Shown here one piece after another: positions 24,561-36,000 of a stretch of DNA of 64,000 bases. The translations under genes and the position numbers were made by a program. The notes beneath the pieces are model-generated. The model was not told the DNA's origin and did no database searches. It was given only the letters and a program-made list of their open reading frames with translations. The stretch is from positions 44,567,826 to 44,631,825 of the forward strand of contig NC_059362.1 of the NCBI RefSeq assembly GCF_019703515.2, written 5' to 3'. Every line of letters starts with the position of its first letter. Positions within the stretch are counted from its first letter, which is position 1. Source of the stretch: Myxocyprinus asiaticus. Lineage: Eukaryota; Chordata; Actinopteri; Cypriniformes; Catostomidae.

Positions 24561-25317
24561 CAGTGGTTCCCAACCCTGTTTCTGGAGGCCCCCCAACACT
24601 GCAAATTTTGTAGATCTCCCTTATCTGATACACCCTATTCAGGTTGTGGAGTCTCTACTAACGAGCTAATGAGCTGAATCAGGTGTGTTTGATTAGGGCA
24701 GGGCCTGAAATTTGGTGCGGGATTGCGGGTATAGCGCACAATTTATTTTTCTTTTCTGTCCATTCTGTGTGCGCTGAAAAAAAATCTGGTGTTTGTACAC
24801 AGCCCTGGCTCTGTAAATGGGAAAATAAACAAAGTGGATCGGACCAATCCACACAACACTGTTGCGTGTGAATGAATTTGGGGGGGCGGAGCTTCTGAAG
24901 GAGCACCTAAGGGAGGGGTGTGTTTGTTTGGCAATTAATTGTTTAAGTTATAACATAAAAGGATGACAGGGTCATTTTATAAGGTTAGAATAGAAAAAAA
25001 TGCCCTTGTAAAGGTACAAAAATGCCAATGGAAATAAAATATTGCCCCTTAATGGAAAAGTGGATTTCTGACCCTGGTTTCATCTGACCTATACAGGAAT
25101 TGAGAAAAGTAGCCCCCTGTCAGATTTAGGTGAGTTTGTTGTAAAATTTCAGATGTTTTCGTGTTACAAGTTTTATTCAACCCCCCCGCCCCCCTCAAAG
25201 TGAGTAAATCCCCCCCATACAAGCCATGTACAGAAATAAATTTCAGGCCCTGGATTAGGGAGATATCCAAAATGTGTTGTGTTGTGGGGCCTACAGGAAC
25301 AGGGTTGGGAACCACTG
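24561..25317. mobile_element. hAT-type MITE, outer element of a nested pair
   Basis: Inverted ends cagtggttcccaaccctgtt at the left and aacagggttgggaaccactg at the right. The flanking octamers are ccataggg (24553-24560) and ccaaaggg (25318-25325), a 7-of-8 match expected of an ageing hAT target duplication. It is interrupted by the element at 24699-25252; without the insert and one duplicated octamer it would be about 195 bp. Confidence 0.85.
24699..25252. mobile_element. hAT-type element nested in another MITE
   Basis: A 554-bp non-coding element with inverted ends cagggcctgaaatttg and aaatttcaggccctg. It is flanked by the exact octamer gattaggg at 24691-24698 and 25253-25260. The exact duplication against an imperfect one for the host element shows that this insertion is the younger of the two. 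Confidence 0.93.
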
Positions 25318-25339
25318 CCAAAGGGGATTTTTAACACTT

Positions 25340-26345
25340 ACTTACAAACCTTTAAACAGGCCAACTGTGAGCTCCAAAGTTGTTAATCAATGGAATATGC
25401 TTCAGTTGAAACCATCAGTCTACGTTATTTAAATTTCATAAAACAATTTTGTGTATTTCCTGGAAGAACTACACTTACCCATGAATCCTGAAGACAAATT
25501 GGGCTTTTCCACTGCACGGTATGGCTCGACTCGACTTGACTCTGCTCGCTTTTTGGGGGTTTTCCACTGTGTATAGTACCTGGTACCTGGTACTTTTTTT
25601 AGTACCACCTCGGTCGAGGTTCCAAGCAAGCTGAGCCAATACTAAATGTGACATCATAACCCTGCAGATCACTGATTGGTCAGAGAGAATCGTCACTACC
25701 AGCGTCACTGGATTTGCGACACGGGACATCAACCCGCTAGTTTTAAAGTTAGCAACAGTGATAGCAATATCATTTGTTCACGCGACTTTCGAACTGTAAA
25801 AAGAAATGGCTGTGCGCAAAACCACGCCTTGGTCAATAAACGAGGTGCAGACGTTCCTCTTGTTAGTAGCTGTGGAGAGGATCCAACGAGAGCTGGATGG
25901 GGTGACGCAACTATGACGATCAGCCTATAATCCCAACCACATTGAGGCTGCACTAAACTGCAGTGGAAAAGCAAGCTCAGAAAAGTAAAGTGAGCAGAGT
26001 CGAGTCGAACCGTAACGTGCAGTGGAAAAGTGCCAAAAGTGCACCAAAAGAGCTCTGCAGCTATCTATGAATGACACAATCGAGTCAATCTCCGTACATT
26101 CTCAAACTACTTGTGAATATTTTGCAATGAACTTAAAATATATTGTTTATGTACTTTAAATCAATAGTTTTATATTTTTCCATCGTATTAATTCGATTGA
26201 ACTGGAACTGTAGTTCATTCCCTCATGTAAATCTTGTATCTTTGTCTTTTTGTCTGATTTTCAGTTACTTTTTTTGCTTCAGATCAAAGTTTGTAATGTT
26301 GTGATTCACCTCTGAGCTGGTTGGTTTGGTTCGGTTCATGGCAAA
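25340..26345 (+). repeat. Unclassified long dispersed repeat, copy A
   Basis: The left part (ctgtgagctccaaagttgtt, catcagtctacgttattta, agaactacacttacccatga) and the right part (agagctctgcag, aaatcaatagttttatattt, gttggtttggttcggttcat) match in order and orientation the segments at 58560-58690 and 59880-60245. It is interrupted by a palindromic element at 25501-26034. No coding capacity recognised. Confidence 0.75.
25501..26034. mobile_element. Foldback MITE with cttttccactgcac ends
   Basis: The left end gggcttttccactgcacggt and the right end cgtgcagtggaaaagtgcc are inverted. Next to them are inverted gactcgac-rich blocks. The target duplication is not clear, so the superfamily is left open. 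It sits inside the repeat copy at 25340-26345. Confidence 0.8.
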
Positions 26346-26553
26346 AATAAATGGAAAAAACACTTCCAGGACCAACACTTCTAAAAAAGTGGGCGGGCAC
26401 TGTTGCACTCTATTTCTGGATGTAGCTTCATTGTCACTTTTTTCTAAGAAAGCTCTCATTAAACAGTCATTGATGCTACTCTGCACATGGGTTTGTGTAT
26501 TTGGCTGCAAAATATCACATGTTCAATAATCATTGTTTGTTTCTCCCATCAGA

Positions 26554-27038
26554 ATGTCTCACTACACAGATGAGCCTCGTTTCACCATCGAGCAGATCGA
26601 TCTTCTCCAGAGACTGCGGCGTACAGGTATGACCAAACCCGAGATCCTGCACGCCCTGGACACCCTGGAGCGCCTCGACCACGAGCACGGTGACAAATTC
26701 GGCCGGCGCGGCCCGTTGGACTCTAGCGCAACCAACAGTACCACCTCTGGCACTACACACACCTCAAATAACACTAACAAAGCAACTACGGCGACGCAGA
26801 CGCAGTTCCACGGTAACTTATCGCCGTCTCCTAGCACTTCCCCGCCCACGGTTTTACCCTCGCCGGTCGCGCTAGTGGCCATGGCGCAGAATGGGCGTGA
26901 CACTTTGGCAGCAACGCCCAACGGGAAGCTGTCTCCAAATCGCTACCCGATGAACAGCGCGTCGGCCGTGAGGTCGTATGGACTGGAGGGTTCCGAGGAT
27001 GATCTGGATGTAGACGACAAAGTGGAAGAGCTTATGAG
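26554..27038 (+). CDS. hmbox1: hmbox1 first coding exon
   Basis: Acceptor ag at 26551-26552, one base, then ATG at 26554. It encodes residues 1-161 plus two bases of Arg162: the dimerisation region, a Ser/Thr-rich linker and the acidic DDLDVDDKVEELM. Donor gtcagtgt at 27039. The linker is more variable than the ends, as expected in this family. Confidence 0.97.
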
Positions 27039-30000
27039 GTCAGTGTGGGTCAAAGGTCAAAGGAAATTCAAACTAAGTCTTTTATTATTCAAACTGATGT
27101 TAGAAAACTTCAGAAATAGAAAATACATCAAATTTAAAATGTAATAGTGTTCACAGAAGTTGTCCACTTCATAAAGGTTTCTTTCTTATTTAAAGGAATT
27201 TTTTGCCCAAATATTTTAATTCTCTCTTTCTTCCGTGGAACACAAGTGGAAATTTTGAATATATTTTGAGTATTCTTGCTGCTCTTTTACATACAGTGAA
27301 AGTGTACAGTGTAGAGGTAGACCGATTTATCATCGGTTATCGGCAAAAATCTATGCCGATAGTTTTTTTAAAAAATTTTATTATTCCTCTGTGGCTGGCG
27401 CTATTTTGATTAGGTAATCAGGTAATCTAAATTGAAGAGAGGGCATGCAATAAATATATAGACTATAAAAAGCTTAATTTGGTAAATGCTTAAATATAGA
27501 GATGTGTAATGGAGCCAAGTCTCCGTAATTTCAAATTAAGGGCCCCTTGTGTGTTCCCACATTATGCAGCAAATCTTCATTTTTTTTCTGGTTATTTTGG
27601 GGATTTTGGTGGAACGATAAACTTAATCTGGGATTTTTACTCATTTTGGACTCTTGTAGCCTCTATGACTGTGCCTGTTACAACATGGAAAGACTAGGGA
27701 TGCATGGTCAGTCCATCTCAAGTGGTCCAATACAGGTTGCTTTACCATTTTTAATGTTCCAAATTTTTTTGAATGATTACCTCTATGTATTGGTATTACA
27801 AAACCACCAGTTTTTTTATTGTTATTTTACTTGGTTTAACTTCGACGGCCATCTTTGTGTCATGGCACATGACAAATTTTGGTTATACAAGTGTTTACCA
27901 TAGACTGTATATAAAGATGGACGACAAATGAAGCCAAAATATCCTGGAAACGGGCGCTGCCATCTTGCGCTGATGACGTCATTTGGAGTCTACACAGTAG
28001 TGATTGTGGGGTGGAGCCGCGGTATCTGTAGACAGAGTATAATTTAGATTTTTACCATATTATTTTCTAAAATAAAAAATAATTAGTAACTGCTAGCTAC
28101 CGATTAGAGCTTTGTTCAAAATATCGATTCAGCAATATATCGTCATGTGCTTCTTGCCGATGCGTGTATCGATTCAGCTGTACCCATATCGATACTGCAG
28201 CAAACTGCAAGTTTGAGTGCAGCCTATCACGTGACGAAATGGCTTTCAATCACCTGAGCAGTAGTGGACCACCGCATTTAAATTAGATGAGACTCTTGCT
28301 ACCACAGCCAAAACTTGAACCTGAAATATATGTGCATTTTGGCTTTTTCCCTGTACCCAGCAGTTGGGAGGAAGACAACACTTGTACAATATCCAAATAC
28401 TTCAAAGCAAAAGTACTGTGTAGTGCGTAACACGACGAACCTCTATCTACCAGTACATCAAGCCGACCATATGTGCTTCTTTTACTCTCAAACAGGGAGT
28501 GAAATTAACCAGAAGACGGGTACTTTTTATATGGTAATTAAGCTCATCTTCTCGCCGACCTGTACATTTCGGACCCGTTTGCACCTGTATTTAGTGCTGT
28601 CCACTGATCGGATCTCCCATGATGGATGTTAATACCAAGTCTAAACAATGTAATAGTGTCAGTTGACAAGAGATGCCATTGTTTAGACACAAAGACACGT
28701 GTTTGAAGGAAAACAGTTGATTCAAAAGATGAAAGGAAAGTGCCTGGTGGGCGTGTCTGATTCGCTTTTTGTCGAGGCAGGCTCCCGCTCGAGCACAGCG
28801 CGAGCGCTCATCACAACACGCAAAAGAATTGTTAATAGCCTATACTGTATGCTTTACAGTAAATGAATGGGTGTAGAAAAAGATATGCAGTGGAGACATC
28901 ATGGATATCAAATGTGAGGGTGAGTTAGACAAACTATATGAAGAAATTAAAACTGCAGGCTAATGTCTTTTTGCTTGATCAAGCACAGCATATTTTGCAC
29001 TGCCATCTGTGACTCTTTCTATGTATTTATGAATGTGATCTACAAAAAAAGTTATAAAATGAGTTCTATTAAAGTTACTAATTACAATTTCCTCTAATGA
29101 TTATTATACAACTCTTCATTGAATACAAGAACAGTGTGTAGTTGTTGACTTGTGTTAATTTGTTAAACCTTGACTTACCTGTTGCACACTTTAAAAACAG
29201 GATTTGATTTTAAACCAGAATATTTTAATCTATAGTAAGGGAAGGATAACACAAAACGTAGTTTACATGGTGCAAAATGTATGATAGCAGCCAGACTGTG
29301 TGCAGCGGTGGTTTGTGTGTTTCACAGACGCTTACTACAGCGCTCATGCTTAACAGTTCCACTGTATTCACCTTATGCGCCAGAGAAACTAGCGTGCAGC
29401 TATCTTGAAAAATTCTTTTTTCAATTTGTTGCAGGGCTCCCTGTTCTTCTATTCTAATCTTTTCTATTTGCAAAACTAATGTTTGGGAGTCTAACATTTA
29501 TATTTCCTATTGACACACTAAAGCTGAAAATAGGTCCAAATACCGCTTAAGCTCTGTCGACAGCATATATGGCATACTCATATATGCCTATTGGACAATT
29601 GTGCACCAGATATTTCAGAATACCAATAACATTTAAAGATAATGTGAAATGGAATAACTCTGATTAATCTGTAAATGTTATTCATTCACAATAAAACCAG
29701 TAACGTGCATTAAGAAAGTAATATAGGTCCATTTTAATTGAATGTTTAGGCTACTTGGGAAAAAACACCTTAGCATGACACTGGCAGCATGCCACTCGCA
29801 CAACTAAAGAACTGTTTACATACAGTACTGTGCAAAAGTTTTAGGCACTTAAGATGTTTCACAAAAGCATTTGTCTTAAGATGGTTATTTATATCTTCAG
29901 CTTTAGTGTGTCAATAGGAAATATAAATGTTAGACTCCCAAACATTACTTTTGCAAATAGAAAAGATTAGAATAGAAGAACAGGGAGCCCTGCAACAGAT

Positions 30001-33000
30001 GTCATGGCCCCCACAAAGCCCCCCACTGAACATCGTGTCAGTCTGAGATTACATAAAGAGACAGAAGCAATTGAGACAGACTAAATAGAAGAACTGTGAC
30101 GAATTCTCCAAGAAGCTTGAAACATCCTATCTGCCAACAACCAAGAAAAACTGTGTCCAGGTGTATCTAGGAGAATTGGTGCTGTTTTAAAGGCAAAGGT
30201 GGTCACACCAAATATTGATTTAGCTTTTTCATGTTTACTGGACTTTGTATGACATTAAGTGATAAATGAAAACTATTTATGGCATTATTTTTGAAGACAT
30301 CCTCACTATGCAACATTTTTCACAAGTGCCTAAAACTTTTGCACAGTACTGTATATTAAACTTAATGAACAGGAATTATGTCAATCACACATGCTGTTAA
30401 CAGAGCTTAATTTGTATATAACCCCCAATACTAAAAACATGCAATTTGATTAATCATGTACATACATATAATACTGGATATGGCCTTGACAATTTGTACA
30501 TTTTTGCTTGGTAATTTAATAAAAACTTAGAATTAAAGCATAATAAATATGAATAAATTCTAAATAAATGATTCAACAATAAATCTCATCAGTCTTAGAT
30601 TTATTAGAGATAATTATTTATATTATATAATCCTTACCCTCCTCCTCGACAGCATCGGTGTTGGAGTACTCTGAATCAACATCATCCAAGTCATTTAGTT
30701 TGAGCTCTGTGTGACCGAAATTCCATGCTTCTCTCTTCTCTCCAATCAGCTTAATGGCTTTGACCATGTTAGACCCATTGTCTGTGACAAGCATCACTTT
30801 TTTGTCCTCTATACTCCATTTGGTCAACGTGTCAGTTACGCACTGGGCAATCATCTCCCCAGTATGAGGGTGCTCTGCCCAATGCAAATTTAATAAAACA
30901 TGATGCACTTGGTCTGTGGGTGGGTGGAAAAAGCATACTGAAATGTCTAAAATCGAGGCAGTTAAACACTTCTTACTCCAACCATTAATGCACAATGTCA
31001 GCTTCCATGCTTCTTTTACAATATCCTCGAGCTTTATCCATTTTTGCATTAATAAAGACTGTTCACCCTGGCTGCCCCAGGTGTTTTGAATTTCGGGTCA
31101 AGGGTTGAATTGAACAGATGAAATGATGCAGACTGGCAGAGCTGGGTAGAAATGCCTGTGTCGATGAACATCTGTACCAGGGCCGTCTAACACGTGTGGT
31201 ATTCTAGGGAGTCAGTTGAGCATGTATCAGACTTCTTAAAACAGGCCTTTAATGTCTGTTGATGTAGCCCAGTGCCTCGCATCACACTACTAGTAGTGTC
31301 TTTCTCCCGCTCCAGGAACACTTTATAGACTTCTTTATGCATTGTTTGTAAGTGTACCTTTAAATTTGTTGGATTTTTTTCCTTTTAAAAATGTGCCACT
31401 GTGATGAGGAGGAGGGCGTGGCCAGGCCGTGAGGGTGCACGGCTGGCGCTGAGTCAACTATTCAGCGGGAGAGGGAGATAAAGGGGAGCCGGAGACGCCA
31501 GTTCGAGAGAGAGAAAGACACACACAGCCGCTGTGTGTGTGTGTTTATGTTTGTTTTATGTTGTTTTAAGTTGAGTTTGTCATTTAAGTTTACGTTGACT
31601 TTTCTGCCAGTTCTCGCCTCCTCCTTGCCCATCCCTTACCCATTACAGCCACATACATTGCTGCCAACAACCACCAAACACTGTGACTTGTCAGCTGATG
31701 TGTCATAATTGTAAAAGTCCCCAGACACGCCTAGCGCGTTTTCTTCCCGTTTTGCTTTTCTCCATGAAGTACTGTAGTGATTCCCTCCCGCTGTCTTTTG
31801 CTAATATATGAGGTCAAAAGGCCATCTGTTAGTGCTGTCGCCACCTAGTGGCATATTCATGTTAAGGTAATACACGGAGAGGCAATAATATCCAGTTGCA
31901 CATATCTCCGGAGAGCTAATAAAGTGTTTAGAGGTTTAAGAAACATATCGCAACAAAAACGAAAACAAAATAATTTTTATGATTATTTCTATTTTATTTT
32001 AGTTTTATCAGAGCCATAAACCATAACAAATTATTGGCAAAAATCGGTGGTAATTCCATTATCGGTGCTATAATAATATTTTTATTTTCCCCTTTATTGG
32101 CCAATAATATATATCGGCCACCGATATATCGTGCATCCATAGGAAAGACCTTTTTTTAACGTTCTTTAAATCGAAATTTAAAACCTTTTGGCCGATTAAT
32201 CGGTTATCAGCCTTAGTCACCTTAGTTTTCGGTATCGGCAAAATCCATGAGACAAATAAAGCACCATAGCTGTAATCCATACAACTTGTGTGTTATATTC
32301 CAAATGTCTGAAACTATACGATAGCTTTGTGTGAGGAATAGAACAAAGTTGAAGTCATTATTAACTGAAAATCTCCAAAGCTCTCAAATCTCTTATGCAT
32401 TTCTATATATTCAAATTTGGAGTATCTCTTTCGGTTACGAGACAAGAACTGATGGCGTCTGGTTTCATCGATGTCAAACCTGGCACAATGTGTCTTGATG
32501 CATCAATGTAGCTTTACATGACTCATTCTCCCATAAGGCGAATAACTGAATGCTCACATACGTCATGATGTTGTCGTATTGATTTGCAGCTGTCATGTTT
32601 GCACCCTGTTATGTGTGCAGGCGGGACAGCACTCTGGTGAAGGAGGAAATCAAAGCTTTCCTGGGCAACAGACGCATCTCACAGGCTGTGGTGGCTCAGG
32701 TCACAGGTCAGTCTGCCATAACCTTCATACATCTCACTCTGATGATAGCAGTTTTGTGACAAGTTTTTACCTAAATGTAACAGTGTTAATCTTGCAAACT
32801 TTATTATCAATTTTTAAATAATTTAAATGTACATATACCTGTAAACACTGATGAGCCAAACATTATGACCACCTGCCTAATATGCTGTTGGTCTTCCACG
32901 TGCCGCCAAAACAGCGCCGACCTGCCGAGGCATGGACTATTCAAGACCCCTGAAGGTGTCCTGTGGTATCTGGCACCAAGACATTAGCAGCAGATTCTTC

Positions 33001-36000
33001 AAGTCTTGTAAGTTGCGAGGTGGAGCCGCCGTGGATCGGACTTGTTGGTCCAGCATATCCCACAGACGCTCAATTGGTTTGAGATCTGGGGAATTTGGAG
33101 GCCAGGGCAATACCTTGCACTCTTCATCATGTTCCTCAAACCATTCCTGAACAATGTGTGCAGTGTGGCAGGGCGCATTATCCTGCTGAAAGAGGCCACT
33201 GCCATCAAGGAATACCACTGCCATGAAGTGGTGTACCTGGTCTCCAATGATGTTTAGGTAGGTGGCACTTGTCAAATTGACATCCACATGAATAGCCGGA
33301 TCCCGGGTGTCCCAGCAGAACATTGCCCAGAGCATCACACTCACTCCTAGTGGCTTGTCGTCTTCCCACAGTGCATCCTGGTGCCATCACTTCCCCAGGT
33401 AAACGGCGCACACATACACGGCCGTCCGTGTGATGTAAAAGAAAACGGGACTCATCGGACCAGGCGATCTTCTTGCACTGCTCCAAAGTCCAGTTTCGAC
33501 GCTTGCATGCCCATTGTAGGTGCTTTCGATGGTACACAGGGGTCATCATGGGCACTCTGACCAGTCTGTGGCTACGCTGCCCCATACACAGCAGGGTGCG
33601 ATGCGCTGTGTTGTGACACATTCCACCCGTAACCATCATACAATTTTTCTGTGAGTTGTGCCACAGTAGACCTTCTGTTGGTTCGGACCAGATGGGATAG
33701 CCTTCGTTGCCCTAGCGCATCGATGACCCTTGGGCGCCAAACACCCTGTCACTGGTTTGTGGTTTGTCCCTCCTCGGACCACTTTGGTAGGTATTCACCA
33801 ATACTGACCGGGAGCACCCCACAAGCCTTGCCGTTTCATAGATGTTCTGACCCAGTCGTCTGACCATAACAATTTGGCCCTTGTCAAAGTTGCTCAGGTC
33901 TTTACTCCTGCCCATTTCTCCTGTATTTAACATGTTGACTACGAGAACTGATTGTTTGCTCACCATCTAATCTACCCAGACCTTGACATATGGCCTTGTT
34001 GGGAGAAGATCAGCGTTATTAGCTTCACCTGTTAGTGGTCATAATGTTTTAGCTCATCTGTGTGTATTGCTATACTTTGTTATGTTACCCTTTCATTAAT
34101 GTAACATACTAGTCACCACTGCTGTGATGGGATTTCAACTATAGCTGCTGAGGAAGTGACAGTAAATTTTTGGCATTTCTCTCATCTGACTGACATAATC
34201 CATTTCTCTCTATTTTTTCCTCTTTTTGAAAGTCGTATGTATTTGCTGTGGTCTCCCATTCATCACCATAGAAGTTTAACGCACTAGTTTACTTCCGCAT
34301 TCCAAACCCGGAAATGTGAAAAGGGTCAATTCCAGTGTTTTTTGTATTTCTAGTCTTCTAAATCTATCCACCTAGAATAACATTATAGCTTAAAAGAATG
34401 TTCACTATAAGTTAAGATCTATAGTATGGACATCATTTGTGACCTGCCATCATTTATCACAGAAAAATTTCAATTTGTTCCCCAGTTTGTAAAAATGGCA
34501 TTTACAGTAATGTACTTACAATGGAAGTCTATGGGGAAATTAGGGCATTGCACTTGAATAAATGTTTAAAAATACAGTTTCCAAAGTTACAAGTCTTTGA
34601 AAACATTATATGTGTTAACTTGAGACTAGTTTTATAAAGTTGATAACATACTGTAACTTTTATGTGCAAAGTTAATTCCAATAGTTCAACTCCTGACATG
34701 ATCAACAAAAGCATGTAAACATGGTACCTTTTAGGACTGGGTAAAATATTGATTTTCCAATGCTTCGCGATGAAACATCTCAATATGGATTCTTAAATCC
34801 CAAGATCGATCTTTTACTATATGCAAGTAAATCTCAATACAATATGAGAACAAATTTTGCACTATGCAACTGAAACTTTTTGTGATTATCCACCGGCTGG
34901 TAAATATTCAGATTTTACTCGGCAGTGATTGGGTAGTATAGAAGAGAAGTTGTTCAGCATCCTTTCACTGCATGTTAAGAGTAAGTTTGATTTGACTTGT
35001 TACGTGTAATGTGTGTTCAAAAACGAGATCCACCCAATGCATTTTTCATTGAATAATGTCTCTTTTAATATCCTTTTTGTTTACAGTCAATTTTTGATCA
35101 AAAACAACAAAACAAAAACATCGAATTCTAGTCACGAATTGCACAGATGAGGTAAAGAAGCCATTTGAGTCCTCTCTTGTTAATATGCACTCATTTACAG
35201 ACGCTCTTTAGAGAACTGAAGGATTTCTTAAAGAGGCAGTATGGATTTTTAGCATGTGTTTTACAAATCAATGTAAATACTTGTAAATAGTATACATTTT
35301 GTTTTAAACATTATAATGTAAAAAAAATATTATATATGTAATACAGTATCATATTTATTGATGGAATACATAGATTTGTGCATTTTTAAAAAACTAAAAT
35401 CTGAACAAAATGATAAAAAAAACTAAATATAATTTATAAAATGTATATTTTCATACTGTACCTAGTTAGAAGGTCCCCTGTATAATTAACAGCATTAGCT
35501 GAGAGAGAATTTATTTCATGTGTAAGCACAATGGACATTATAATTGATATACACCGATATTAATTGATATACTGTTCATGACACATCCGCAAAGTGCGTT
35601 TATGTGGGGCAGATGCGTATAACCAGAGGTTCAAAGAATATTCACATTTTTATTCTAATTATTCTCGAATAGTAGTTCCACCTCTAAAAGGAGGATTTAG
35701 ACAACTTTACTGCTCAAATAACCCACTGTTGTGCAGAAGAATTAATATAAGTAATCTTTTCATAAATGAAATTTGTTCTCTCTCTCAGGTATCAGTCAGA
35801 GCCGAATCTCTCACTGGCTTCTCCAGCAGGGCTCAGATCTCAGTGAACAGAAGAAACGAGCTTTCTACCGCTGGTATCAGCTCGAGAAGACAACGCCTGG
35901 TATCAATCACCTTTATCTTCGTTTTTGTGTTTTAAATAGAGAGTAAAGGCATTTGATTTTGGTAACTGAGTTTGACATCAAAGCACAGATCTTTGAAAAT

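Noticed and set aside
26562..26921. 119-codon minus-strand ORF
   Set aside because: Shadow of the first hmbox1 coding exon, which is a certain match on the plus strand.
28315..28632. 105-codon plus-strand ORF in hmbox1 intron 2
   Set aside because: No family signature, no convincing splice sites in phase with hmbox1, and repeat-rich surroundings.
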